Of a stretch of DNA of 64,000 nt, positions 35,284 to 43,364 are shown in pieces (positions within the stretch are counted from its first letter, which is position 1; every line of letters begins with the position of its first letter). The translations under genes and the position numbers were made by a program. The notes beneath the pieces were generated by a model, which saw only the letters and a program-made list of their open reading frames with translations, ran no database searches and was not told the DNA's origin. Where the stretch lies: assembly GCA_031292735.1 (NCBI GenBank), contig JARLGP010000159.1, forward strand, positions 1 through 64,000, given 5' to 3'. The DNA is from Holophaga sp. GTDB taxonomy: Bacteria > Acidobacteriota > Holophagae > Holophagales > Holophagaceae.

Positions 35284-37968
35284 TCAGCCTTCCAACGCCT
35301 GGATGACCTGCTCCAGGGGGTAGGGTTTGAACAGGATGCTGATCACCCACGGGGTCTGGGCCAGGTCGCCGATGTCCCGCGAGGAGGTGGAGACGATGGC
35401 GTGCCGGCACCGGTTCTGGCTCCACTGCTGCTCCAGCCAGGCGCACAGGTCGCCTTCGGCGTCCTTGCTCTCGGTGAGCACCAGGTCCACCGGATGGTCC
35501 GCCAGCACGGTTTCCGCCTCCTGGCGGCTGCCGGCCTGGGCCAGCTCCCAGCTGCCCGCCGCGGCCAGGGCGGTGGCCAGGCGCTTGCGGAAGAACCCGC
35601 TGGGCTCCAGCAGCAGGATGGAACGGATGGGCGCGCGCCGGTTCAGGTCCTGCTCCTCCAGCCCCAGGGCCAGCAGGGCGGTGCGGGCGGCGCTCTTGAG
35701 GCCGAGCCCGGTGGCCTTCTGGTAGACCTCGCGGATGGGGTCCACCAGGAGTTCCATCTGCCGGGTGAGGCCGCCGATCTCGCACAGGTGGGCGGTCTCG
35801 CGCCATTCCGCGGCGGGCTTCTGCAGCTGGTCGGCCACCAGGGTGGCCAGGGCCTGGGCGAGCCGGGGACGGACGATCAGGTTGGGGTCCTGCAGGGTTT
35901 CGCGCAGGGCCAGCAGCGCCTCCACCCGCTTGGGGCCGTTGGGCGGCAGCCACTGCATCTGCCCCTGGATGGCGGTCTCCTTCTGGGCCAGCAGGCCCAG
36001 GCCTTCGCCCCGGCGGCCCAGCTCCTTGACCACGGCGGCCACCCGGTCGTTGCTGTCCCGGTCCCAGGCCTCCTTGGTGCGCATGTCGAACAGGTAGTCG
36101 GAAAACCGTTCCTTCAGCTTTTCGTAGGTCTGCCGGTCGAACACATAGAGGTCCTGGGTGGCCAGCACGGCCCGCAGCCGCTGGCCCTCGCCTTCGCGGT
36201 CGTCGCAGCAGCGGTCCAGCAGTTGCAGGAAGGCGGGCAGCTGGTCCAGCGGCAGCGGGTGGTCGTAGCCCGGGAAGGCGGACAGGGCCCCCTCCAGGGC
36301 CAGGATCAGCACCGACGGCTGCTTCAGCGCGGCGGCCCGGGCCAGCAGGCCCAGCGCGGCCTCCTCGGTGCCCAGCTGCTTGAGGGCCAGGGCCAGGGCC
36401 ACCTGGAGGTTGAGCGGCTTGCCGTCGTGCAGGAGTTCCAGCAGGGTGGCCGCGCTTTCCGGGATGCCGATGGCGGCCACTGCCTCCACCGCCTCCTCCA
36501 GCAGGGAGTCGTGGCCTTCGGCCTTGATGAATTCCAGCAGGGGCTGGGCGGCCTTGAGGGTGTGGTTCTCCTTGAAGGCCCAGATGGCGAGCCTGACCTG
36601 GTCGGCATTGCCGTCCTGGAACATGCCCATCATGATCGGGAAGCTGGAGGGCAGCTTGCCCAGATGGTGGATGGCCAGCTGCCCCACGTCCACGATGGAG
36701 TCCCGCAGGGCCTTCACGAAGAACGGGGTCAGGGCGTCGTCCTCCCGGGTGCCCAGGGCGTTCAGGTACTGCGCCCGCCGGGCCGGGTCCGGGTCGGCCA
36801 GGAGCTCGTCCAGGACTCCGGTCTCGCTGGCGGGGAGCAGGCGCAGGAAGGCGTGGATGAAGCCCTCGCCCCCGGCCCGGGCCCGCAGGATGCCGGCGAA
36901 CGGCGGCAGCACCTGGTCCAGGGTCAGCGCCCCGGAGTCCACCGCGAAGGCCAGGGTCTCGGCCACCTGGTCGCACTGGAGCCCCAGCTCGGCGAGCCGG
37001 GCTTCGGTGGCGGGGGAGGCCTCGGCGATCATGGCCGAGTAGCGCGCGGTCTTGCCTTCGGTCACCAGGGTGAGGGCATCCAGCAGGAACTGCTCGTACA
37101 CGCCCTGGGCCCCCGGCCGGAGGGCCTCCAGGGCAGGGGCGGCGTTGCCGCCCTCCTGGGCCGTGGCCTGATGCAGTTCGGCCACCGCCTCGGGCGCCCT
37201 GGACTCGAACCGGGCCGCCGCCTGGCGCACCAGCTCCGGAAGGGTGGAGGCCCTGGGCAGGGTGTGCAGGCGGTTGAGCTGGCTCAGCAGCGCCTGGTGG
37301 TCCAGCAGGTCCTGGCGGGTGGTTTCAATGAGCTCCAGGAGGAAGTCCAGGGCGGCCGGGCTGGCCATGGAGCCCAGCACCCGGATCACCAGGCGCCGGG
37401 TCAGCGGATCGCCGTCCAGGTGGGCCGCGGTGAGGTCCGGCAGGTCCTCCTCCTGGGCGATGGCGCAAAGCAGCTTGCTGGCCTGGGCGGCCAGGCGGGG
37501 ATTGCCCTGGCCCTCCCGGAGCCGCCCCAGGTAGTAGGAAAGCCCTTGCTGGGCCTGGAATTGCCCCAGCTCCCGGGTGAGGATCACCTGGTGGTTCGGG
37601 TCGAGCCGATGGCCCTGGAGGGTCCGCAGCCCTTCCAGGCAGTTGCGGGTGCCGATGGCGCCCAGGGCCGCGCAGCCGTCGTCGAACACCCCGAGGTCGG
37701 GTTCCAGCAGGAGGCCCTTCAGGATCCAGGGCACCCATTCCGGCCAGTCGAACTTGGCGATGCAGCCCAGGATCGCCTTGCGCAGCCCGCGCGGGGAAAC
37801 CCCGGGGGAGAGCCGCCCGCCCAGCTCCGGCAGCGCCTGCTTCTTCAGCTTCTGCACCATCTGCGTGAGCTTGGCCGGGAACGTGGGATCGCCGTCGGCA
37901 TACTCGCCCAGCAGAACCCGGAGGGCGTCCAAAGGGGTGAGGGGGGCTTTGCGAATGAAGCTGGCCAT
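35284..37968 (-). CDS. HEAT-repeat protein with C-terminal degenerate receiver domain
   Basis: 894 residues with no signal peptide. Most of the protein is helical repeats of HEAT type (VFDDGCAALGAIGTRNCLEG, TRRLVIRVLGSMASPAALDF, EAVEAVAAIGIPESAATLLE). Residues 782-894 resemble a CheY-like receiver: RSILLLEPSGFFRKRLATAL, DLVLTESKDAEGD, AIVSTSSR and LFKPY. The conserved Lys (of LFKPY) and Ser/Thr positions remain, but the acidic pair after strand 1 reads EP and the phosphoacceptor Asp is replaced in VLTES, so it is probably a non-phosphorylated pseudo-receiver. Such proteins can couple signalling to motility or polarity complexes. The roadblock gene nearby may be related. Confidence 0.72.
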   Translation of the reverse strand: MASFIRKAPLTPLDALRVLLGEYADGDPTFPAKLTQMVQKLKKQALPELGGRLSPGVSPRGLRKAILGCIAKFDWPEWVPWILKGLLLEPDLGVFDDGCAALGAIGTRNCLEGLRTLQGHRLDPNHQVILTRELGQFQAQQGLSYYLGRLREGQGNPRLAAQASKLLCAIAQEEDLPDLTAAHLDGDPLTRRLVIRVLGSMASPAALDFLLELIETTRQDLLDHQALLSQLNRLHTLPRASTLPELVRQAAARFESRAPEAVAELHQATAQEGGNAAPALEALRPGAQGVYEQFLLDALTLVTEGKTARYSAMIAEASPATEARLAELGLQCDQVAETLAFAVDSGALTLDQVLPPFAGILRARAGGEGFIHAFLRLLPASETGVLDELLADPDPARRAQYLNALGTREDDALTPFFVKALRDSIVDVGQLAIHHLGKLPSSFPIMMGMFQDGNADQVRLAIWAFKENHTLKAAQPLLEFIKAEGHDSLLEEAVEAVAAIGIPESAATLLELLHDGKPLNLQVALALALKQLGTEEAALGLLARAAALKQPSVLILALEGALSAFPGYDHPLPLDQLPAFLQLLDRCCDDREGEGQRLRAVLATQDLYVFDRQTYEKLKERFSDYLFDMRTKEAWDRDSNDRVAAVVKELGRRGEGLGLLAQKETAIQGQMQWLPPNGPKRVEALLALRETLQDPNLIVRPRLAQALATLVADQLQKPAAEWRETAHLCEIGGLTRQMELLVDPIREVYQKATGLGLKSAARTALLALGLEEQDLNRRAPIRSILLLEPSGFFRKRLATALAAAGSWELAQAGSRQEAETVLADHPVDLVLTESKDAEGDLCAWLEQQWSQNRCRHAIVSTSSRDIGDLAQTPWVISILFKPYPLEQVIQALEG

Positions 37969-38071
37969 TTGTTTATTGTTATCGGCCTGGGGACGATTGA
38001 ACGAAAGTTCGGCAATTTTCTTTTGGAACCGGCTAGGGTGGGTCCATGCGCAGCCCTCTGGGGATCACCTG

Positions 38072-38782
38072 ATGGAAAGCCTCCGGACCCTGTGGGACCG
38101 GGCCTGGGCCCCGGCGGAGGGGTTCCGCGTCCGGGCCGCTGCCCGCCCCGGGCTCCGGGCGGCGGCCCGGGAGATGCTCCTGGTCCGCACCGGGCCGGCC
38201 CTGGCCGGGCTGGTGCTGGGCTATGCGGCGTTCGCCCAGGGCTACGCGCGGATCACCCGCATGGAGGGGCCGGTCTGGGACCTGCTGGGGGCGCGGCTGC
38301 CGGACCAGGTCAACCTGGCCGACCTGAAGGCCGCCCTGCAGAGCCTGCCTCCGCTGCCGGGCTGGGGCCACGTGCTGCCCTGGCTGGTGCTGCTGGCGCC
38401 CCTGGGGGTGCTGAGCATCTGGCTGCACGACGCGGTCTGGGACCACCTCGCCCTCTGGCTGCTGCGCGGCCTGGGCGCGCCCCGGAGCTTCCGGGCCACC
38501 CTGGAAGCCGATGCCGAAAGCCTGAAGGTGGGCGTCGTCGGCGCCCTGGCCGGGCTGCTGAAATACCTGCCCGGCGTGGGGTTCGGCCTGGGCCTGGTGC
38601 TGCTGCCGCTGGCGGTCTACTTCTGGATCCTGAGGGGCTACGGGCTGGCGGCCTGGCACCGGTGCCCGGTCTGGAAGGGGGTGCTGGCCACCCTGCTCCA
38701 CGCCCTGCTCATGGGCGTCCTGGTGTTCGGCTCCCTGGCCATGGTGGCCCTGATGGTGTGGCAGGAGCTCCGGCTGGGCTGA
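38072..38782 (+). CDS. Integral membrane protein of unknown function
   Basis: 236 residues with about five hydrophobic segments (GPALAGLVLGYAAF, VLPWLVLLAPLGVLSIWL, VGVVGALAGLLKYLPGV, FGLGLVLLPLAVYFWIL and ATLLHALLMGVLVFG). The arrangement, with a cytoplasmic loop before PRSFRATLEADAESLKVG, is reminiscent of YIP1-type membrane proteins, but the match is weak. ATG at 38072 is chosen because upstream reading overlaps the divergent HEAT gene's promoter. It is followed 67 bases later by the roadblock protein gene. Confidence 0.6.
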   Translation: MESLRTLWDRAWAPAEGFRVRAAARPGLRAAAREMLLVRTGPALAGLVLGYAAFAQGYARITRMEGPVWDLLGARLPDQVNLADLKAALQSLPPLPGWGHVLPWLVLLAPLGVLSIWLHDAVWDHLALWLLRGLGAPRSFRATLEADAESLKVGVVGALAGLLKYLPGVGFGLGLVLLPLAVYFWILRGYGLAAWHRCPVWKGVLATLLHALLMGVLVFGSLAMVALMVWQELRLG

Positions 38783-38849
38783 GCTTTCCGTTCTGGCGCC
38801 CGGGGCCCGGAGGCGTCATGATGTCAGCACCTACCCCACGGAGCTCCCG

Positions 38850-39209
38850 ATGTCCTTCCAGGAAATTCTGGACAACCTGATCGAACGGGTGCCCGAGGCC
38901 ATCGCGGTCACCTTCAATGACAAGGACGGAGACACCCTCTGCGCCCGCACCCTCGAGGTGCCCAACGAGGCCCTGCAGCTCCTGGGCGCCTACCGCAACG
39001 TGGTGGACCGGCACCTGCAGCAGGCCATCGAGGAGTTCGACCGGGGCACGCTGGAGCAGGTGGCGTTCTGCACCAACCAGCACTGGATCCTCATGACCTC
39101 CGCGCTGGAGCGCTGCGTGCTGGTGCTGGTGCTGCGGCGGGACGGGATCCTGGGCCGGGCCCGGTTCGAAATGCAGAAGGCGGTGGAACGCCTGAACTCG
39201 GAACTCTGA
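38850..39209 (+). CDS. Roadblock/LC7-domain protein
   Basis: 119 residues covering a single roadblock/LC7 fold. It begins MSFQEILDNLIERVPEAIAV, followed by strand-rich DKDGDTLCARTL, the helix NEALQLLGAYRNVVDRHLQQ and hydrophobic strands HWILMTSALERCVLVLVL. The best-known bacterial member is MglB, the GTPase-activating partner of MglA in polarity control. No MglA-type GTPase is adjacent, so the partner is unknown. GGAG lies nine bases upstream of ATG. Family assignment is by pattern of hydrophobic strands and is moderately sure. Confidence 0.7.
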   Translation: MSFQEILDNLIERVPEAIAVTFNDKDGDTLCARTLEVPNEALQLLGAYRNVVDRHLQQAIEEFDRGTLEQVAFCTNQHWILMTSALERCVLVLVLRRDGILGRARFEMQKAVERLNSEL

Positions 39210-39214
39210 CCGCC

Positions 39215-40069
39215 CTAGCCCGGATTGCCGGCGCGCCTGGCCAGCAGCCCCAGGGAGCCCACCGCCGCCCCGGCCACGATGAGGCCCATGGCCGCGGCCG
39301 TGAGCGCGGTGAGGTGCCGGCCGCCGAACAGCACCAGCACCAGGGTCGACAGCAGCGGAGTGAGGTAGGCCAGGGCGCCGATCACCCGGGGGTCACCGCG
39401 CTTCATGGCGGCGTCCCAGGTGTAGAAGGCGAGGCCCATGGGGCCCAGGCCCAGGAGCACCAGGAACAGCCAGTCCCTGGGCGAGACCGAAAGCGGGGCC
39501 GAGCGCTCCGTGGCGTGCAGCGCCATGGCCAGGAGGCCGGAGCCCAGGCAGAACCCGCCCACGGCGCCGGTGGCGAACGGGCGCACCCGCTTGGTGAGCA
39601 GGGAGTAGCTGGACCAGACCAGGGCCGCGCCCAGCGCCAGCAGGTAGCCGGGCAGGTGGCCCAGGTCGAGCCTGAGATGGCCTCCCGAAAGCACCAGGGC
39701 CGCCCCGGCCAGGCCCAGGAAGGCGCCCAGCAGGTGGTGGCCGCGCAGCCGGTTGTCCGGGAGGTAGAGCGGCGCCAGGAGGACGATCAGCAGCGGCCAG
39801 AGGTACTGCAGCAGGTTCGCCTCCAGGGCCGGCGCGTGGCGCAGGGCCAGGAAGAACAGGGCGTGGTAGCCGAAGATGCCGAACAGTCCCAGGGCGAAGG
39901 TGGAAAGCGGAACCCGCCATTCCCGCACCTTGACCAGCCCCGCCAGCCCGCCGATGCACAGCGCCACGCCGGCGGAGAAGAAGGCCGGCAGATGGCTCAC
40001 CCCGGCGCTGAGCAGGGTGAGGCTGCTCCAGAGGAGGATGGTGACCAGCGCCAGGCCGACGGCGGGCAT
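39215..40069 (-). CDS. EamA-family (DMT) transporter
   Basis: 284 residues with about ten transmembrane helices in two EamA repeats. It begins VGLALVTILLWSSLTLLSAGV; the second repeat starts near LGHLPGYLLALGAALVWSSYSLLTK. This matches RhaT/YdcZ-type drug/metabolite transporters, usually exporters of amino acids or other metabolites. It lies in the inner membrane. One base separates its start from the engB stop, so the two genes are probably co-transcribed. The substrate cannot be inferred. Confidence 0.88.
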   Translation of the reverse strand: MPAVGLALVTILLWSSLTLLSAGVSHLPAFFSAGVALCIGGLAGLVKVREWRVPLSTFALGLFGIFGYHALFFLALRHAPALEANLLQYLWPLLIVLLAPLYLPDNRLRGHHLLGAFLGLAGAALVLSGGHLRLDLGHLPGYLLALGAALVWSSYSLLTKRVRPFATGAVGGFCLGSGLLAMALHATERSAPLSVSPRDWLFLVLLGLGPMGLAFYTWDAAMKRGDPRVIGALAYLTPLLSTLVLVLFGGRHLTALTAAAMGLIVAGAAVGSLGLLARRAGNPG

Positions 40070-40070
40070 G

Positions 40071-40661
40071 CTAGACGAGGGCCAGCATCCCGGCGATCTC
40101 CATGCGCAAGTCCGGGATGCCGGTGCCCTTCTCGGCGCTCACCCAGGCGATGTCCCCGGTCTGCAGACCCAGCACCGCCGCCACGTCCCGGCGCTGGGCC
40201 AACTGGCGGGAGGGCTTCACCTGGTCGCACTTGGTGGCCACGATCCGGTAGGGCAGGTCCACCGAGCGCAGCCAGTCCAGCATCTGGTGGTCCAGCTTGG
40301 TGGGGCCCACCTCGGCGTCCACCAGCACATAGACCATGCGAAGCGATTTCCGCCCGGTGAGGTAGCCCTCCACCATGGCCTGCCAGGTCTCCCGTTCCTT
40401 GGCCGGGCCCAGGGCGAAGCCGTAGCCGGGCAGGTCCACGATCCAGCGGTCGACGCCGGTGAGGAAGACGTTGATGAGCCGCGTGCGTCCCGGGGTCTTG
40501 CTGGTCTTGGCCAGTCCCTTCTGGAAGCACAGGGCGTTGAGCAGGGAACTCTTGCCCACGTTGGAACGGCCCACGAAGGCCACTTCGGCGTGGGCCACCC
40601 CCAGCTGCTTCACGTTGGCGGCGGACAACAGGTAGTGGGTTTCTTTGAGGGGCTGGGCCAT
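40071..40661 (-). CDS. engB: Ribosome biogenesis GTPase EngB/YihA
   Basis: 196 residues from ATG at 40661, matching the usual ~200. It contains the G1 loop GRSNVGKSSLLN, SKTPGRTRLINVF (switch I), the G3 motif DLPGYGFA, and the G4 motif TKCDQ; the family block VYVLVDAEVGPTKLDHQMLDWL is present. EngB is an essential GTPase in 50S subunit maturation and cell division in several bacteria. ATG at 40706 in the same frame would add 15 residues; the shorter form aligns with E. coli YihA, whose N-terminus begins just before the THxxxSA block. Confidence 0.95.
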   Translation of the reverse strand: MAQPLKETHYLLSAANVKQLGVAHAEVAFVGRSNVGKSSLLNALCFQKGLAKTSKTPGRTRLINVFLTGVDRWIVDLPGYGFALGPAKERETWQAMVEGYLTGRKSLRMVYVLVDAEVGPTKLDHQMLDWLRSVDLPYRIVATKCDQVKPSRQLAQRRDVAAVLGLQTGDIAWVSAEKGTGIPDLRMEIAGMLALV

Positions 40662-40699
40662 GGGTTCACTCGCAACGAAGGGATTCCAGCTTGGCAGCG

Positions 40700-40711
40700 A
40701 AGTCATGACTT
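40700..40711. repeat. 12-base perfect palindrome upstream of engB
   Basis: AAGTCATGACTT is its own reverse complement and lies 39-50 bases before the engB start on the minus strand. It may be a regulator site; its central ATG is the alternative in-frame start for engB, so chance is possible. Confidence 0.3.
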
Positions 40712-40783
40712 GAAGCCACGAATTATGGCCTCGGGGGGGCGACCGCTCGTCACGGGGGCGGCAGGCGCCTGGCCCGGGCCGGC

Positions 40784-41902
40784 TCAGCCGAGGTAGATCC
40801 GCTCCACCCGCGGGCCGATCTGGCAGGTGACCTCGTAGCTGATGGTGCCCAGCGCCTGGCCCCACTCGTCCACGGTGATCTCCTCCGCGCCGCTGCGGCC
40901 GATGAGGACCACCTCGTCGCCCACCTTCACGGTGGTCTCCGGGCCCAGGTTGACCATGGTCTGGTCCATGCAGACGCGCCCCACCACCGGGTAGGAGCGG
41001 CCGGCCACCAGCACCCGGCCCCGGTTGGAGAACAGCCGGTTGAAGCCGTCGGCGTAGCCCACCGGCAGGGTGCCGATCCAGGTGGCTTCCGGGGTGGTCC
41101 AGGTGAGGCCGTAGCTCACCGACGTGCCCGCCGGCACCCGCTTCAGGAACGAGACCCGGGTGAGGAAGGAGAGGCCGGGCAGCAGGGGGACGGTCCGCGG
41201 AGTGCCCGGATCGGGGTAGAAGCCGTAGATCATGATGCCGGGCCGGACCAGGTCCAGGAGGCTCTCCGGATGGGCCAGGACCCCCCCGGAATTGGCGCAG
41301 TGGACCAGTTCGAGCCGGTGCCCCAGCGCGGCTTCCACCGCCGCCACGGCGCCCTTGAAACGCTGGACCTGCGCCTTGGTGTAGGTGGGGTCGGCGGCGT
41401 CGCTCACCGGCAGGTGGGTGAAGGCGCCCTGGATATGCAGATGGGGGCACTGTTCCGCCAGGAACCGGGCCAGCTTCGGCGCATCCTCGGGAGGGACTCC
41501 GATCCGGGCCATGCCGGTGTCCAAGGCCAGGTGCACCGTGGCGGTGGCCGCCTGGGCGGCGCACACTGACTCCAGCGCCAGGGCGTTGTCCCGGTCGCAG
41601 ACCGCGAGGGTGAGCGTGGCCGCCAGCGCGGCCTCCATCTCTTCGGGGAAGGCGGGGGACAGCTTGAGGATGGGCAGGTGGATCCCCGCGTCCCGCAGCT
41701 TCATGGCCTCCGGCACGGCGGCCACGCCCAGCCAGTCCGCTCCCGCCGCTTCGGCCATCCGCGCCACCGGCACCGCGCCGTGACCGTAGGCATTGCCTTT
41801 GACCGCGACCAGCAGCTTGCGCTCGCCGATGACCTTCCGGATGGCCAGCAGGTTGGCCCGGATGTTGTCCAAATGGATGACGGCGCGGGTCTGGTAGAGC
41901 AT
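40784..41902 (-). CDS. alr: Alanine racemase
   Basis: PLP-dependent interconversion of L- and D-alanine. The 372-residue protein has the PLP lysine block LLVAVKGNAYGHG, the family segment DTGMARIGV, the catalytic tyrosine region SVSYGLTW, and VGRVCMDQTMV. D-Ala is needed for peptidoglycan. The gene directly follows (32-base gap, same strand) a small OrtA-like gene whose known reaction produces D-alanine, so here Alr may also work in the catabolic direction. Start ATG and length are typical. Confidence 0.96.
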   Translation of the reverse strand: MLYQTRAVIHLDNIRANLLAIRKVIGERKLLVAVKGNAYGHGAVPVARMAEAAGADWLGVAAVPEAMKLRDAGIHLPILKLSPAFPEEMEAALAATLTLAVCDRDNALALESVCAAQAATATVHLALDTGMARIGVPPEDAPKLARFLAEQCPHLHIQGAFTHLPVSDAADPTYTKAQVQRFKGAVAAVEAALGHRLELVHCANSGGVLAHPESLLDLVRPGIMIYGFYPDPGTPRTVPLLPGLSFLTRVSFLKRVPAGTSVSYGLTWTTPEATWIGTLPVGYADGFNRLFSNRGRVLVAGRSYPVVGRVCMDQTMVNLGPETTVKVGDEVVLIGRSGAEEITVDEWGQALGTISYEVTCQIGPRVERIYLG

Positions 41903-41934
41903 GGCAACATGCTACACCGGCCGGGCGGAAAGGG

Positions 41935-42222
41935 TCAGATGAGCCCGCCCCGTCCGCCCCGAAGAAGCTCGGGTACCGTATGGCCGAAGCTGTGCCCGTA
42001 GCTGGGGCTCTCGATCCTCAGCTTGCCCACGTGCACCTTGCCGGTGATGGTGCGGATCCGCACCTGCTGGCCCAGCTCGCCGCCCTCCAGCAGGAAGCCG
42101 GAAACCCGCACCGTGCGGGCGGCCCCCCTGAACGGGTCGAAAGGGTTGGCCGGCAGGCGCCGGTTGGTGTCGGGGAGGGGCCGTTCCACTTCGACCCAGG
42201 TTCCTTCGGGAATGCTGCTCAT
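41935..42222 (-). CDS. ortA: 2-amino-4-oxopentanoate thiolase alpha subunit (OrtA-like)
   Basis: 95 residues from ATG at 42222, with AGGTG seven bases upstream. The C-terminal half, VSGFLLEGGELGQQVRIRTI with TGKVHVGKLR and YGHSFGHTVPELL, fits the small OrtA subunit of the ornithine-degradation thiolase, which cleaves 2-amino-4-oxopentanoate with CoA to acetyl-CoA and D-alanine. The large subunit OrtB, which carries PLP, normally follows ortA but is not in this window; alr comes next instead. The N-terminal region (residues 1-40) is more divergent. It is either part of a dispersed pathway or an OrtA-fold protein reused elsewhere. Confidence 0.72.
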   Translation of the reverse strand: MSSIPEGTWVEVERPLPDTNRRLPANPFDPFRGAARTVRVSGFLLEGGELGQQVRIRTITGKVHVGKLRIESPSYGHSFGHTVPELLRGGRGGLI

Positions 42223-42501
42223 GGGTACACCTGTATAAGGAGGCCGCAGTGGGCCTGATTCAAACCTTCTATGGGGCCGGACAACCCTCCCGTCCACTTG
42301 GCCGGGAGGCTGGCATCACAATGCTCTGTCGCTGGGGAAATGATGGCACAAATCATCAACGCCGTTCGAGCGTCTTTTTGGTTTTTTTTGAGAGTGTAAA
42401 TTTTGTTTTCTTGTTGAAATTAAAGCATTTTCTTTTTGTAAGATGATCTTTTTGAGCGACCAGATCCGAACCTGCAAATGAACGGTAATTTCGAAAAACA
42501 C

Positions 42502-42516
42502 TTTACGAAACGTAAA
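42502..42516. repeat. Inverted repeat in AT-rich island
   Basis: TTTACG (42502-42507) and CGTAAA (42511-42516) are perfect reverse complements around AAA. It may be a regulator site for the AT-rich control region. Confidence 0.35.
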
Positions 42517-42599
42517 ATGCAAATTTTCCATGAAGAAGACACCCGCGGACCCCGGGAGGGGGCCGGACTGCGTGGGCCTTGGCCTGGGGCCGGCAAAAC

Positions 42600-42645
42600 C
42601 CGCTCCGGTCCGCCTCCAGCGCCTCCGCGGAGGCGCCGGGAGCGG
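42600..42645 (-). terminator. Bipartite GC-rich hairpin downstream of ftsE
   Basis: The core GCGCCTCCGCGGAGGCGC (42619-42636) is a perfect 18-base palindrome. It is flanked by CCGCTCC (42600-42606) and GGAGCGG (42639-42645), which also pair. It begins 17 bases after the ftsE stop in the direction of transcription. There is no T-run directly after it on the minus strand, so it may terminate inefficiently or protect the transcript end. Confidence 0.5.
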
Positions 42646-42661
42646 CTCTCGGCCTGGGTCT

Positions 42662-43360
42662 CTAGGCGAGCGGGGGCAGCACCACCATGCTGGCGGGGGC
42701 GGGGTAGTCGAAGGCCAGGCGCCCATGGTCCAGGCCGATGACCCGCTTCTTCATGCGCTGGATCAGGTTGCGATCGTGGGTGGCCACCAGCACGGTGGTG
42801 CCCTGGCCGTTGATCCGTTCGAACAGGGCCATGATCTCCTGGGCCAGGTCCGGATCCAGGTTGCCGGTGGGCTCGTCGGCGATGAGCACCAGCGGGTCGT
42901 TCACCAGGGCCCGGGCGATGGCCACCCGCTGCTGCTCGCCGCCGGAGAGCTGCAGCGGGTAGCTGGCCAGCTTGTGCTGGAGGCCGACCATCTTCAGCGC
43001 CCGGAAGGCGCGCTGCTTCTGCTCCGCGTGGCTCACGCCGAGGATCTTCAGGACGAAGGCCACGTTCTCGAACACGGTCATGCTCCGGATCAGCTTGAAA
43101 TCCTGGAACACGATGCCCATCTTGCGCCGGAGCACCGGGATCTCCTTGAGCGCCATGGAGGCCAGCCGGTGGCCGGCCACTCGAAGTTCGCCGGTGGTGG
43201 GCACCTGCTCGCGGAACAGCAGCTTGAGCAGGGTGGATTTGCCGGCGCCGCTGGGCCCGGTGAGAAAGATGAACTCGCCCGGGTCGATCTGGAAGCTGAT
43301 ATCCGCCAGGGCGGTGTGGATCCGCCCGTACTGCTTGCCCACATGGGTGAGGGTGATCAT
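42662..43360 (-). CDS. ftsE: Cell division ABC ATPase FtsE
   Basis: 232 residues. A complete ABC nucleotide-binding domain: Walker A GPSGAGKSTLLK, Q-loop GIVFQDFKLI, signature LSGGEQQR, Walker B LVLIADEPTGNLDP and the H-loop VATHDRN. The short length and the start MITLTHVGKQYG with DFKLIRSMTVFENVAF fit FtsE, which with FtsX controls peptidoglycan hydrolases at the divisome. The ftsX gene, normally immediately downstream, is absent; a hairpin and AT-rich gap follow instead. Upstream, the thiF-like gene ends four bases before this start. LolD-type or other small exporter ATPases are close relatives, so the division role is inferred. Confidence 0.83.
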   Translation of the reverse strand: MITLTHVGKQYGRIHTALADISFQIDPGEFIFLTGPSGAGKSTLLKLLFREQVPTTGELRVAGHRLASMALKEIPVLRRKMGIVFQDFKLIRSMTVFENVAFVLKILGVSHAEQKQRAFRALKMVGLQHKLASYPLQLSGGEQQRVAIARALVNDPLVLIADEPTGNLDPDLAQEIMALFERINGQGTTVLVATHDRNLIQRMKKRVIGLDHGRLAFDYPAPASMVVLPPLA

Positions 43361-43364
43361 GGCT

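Larger units (their letters stand above)
42223..42661. other. Intergenic region with AT-rich island
   Basis: 439 bases between ortA and ftsE (both leftward) with no credible gene. From about 42340 to 42535 the sequence is sharply AT-rich with long T runs, unlike anything else in the window. From 42536 to 42661 it returns to very GC-rich sequence that ends in a bipartite hairpin downstream of ftsE. A weak TTGAAT/TATACA promoter pair lies close to the ortA start (complement of 42263-42232) with over-long spacing. Confidence 0.6.

Noticed and set aside
35401..38880. A very long open frame on the plus strand antisense to the HEAT-repeat gene
   Set aside because: High GC makes antisense frames open by chance. 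The translation is rich in Gly, Gln, Pro and Arg without motifs, while the minus-strand protein has regular repeats and a receiver-like domain.
40700..40711. AAGTCATGACTT as a strong operator for engB
   Set aside because: A single 12-base palindrome can arise by chance and overlaps an alternative start codon; it is listed only as a low-confidence repeat.
42478..42741. Small plus-strand frame starting in the AT-rich island
   Set aside because: It begins with lysine-rich codons in the island but runs into the hairpin region and the antisense of ftsE; no ribosome-binding site or family resemblance.
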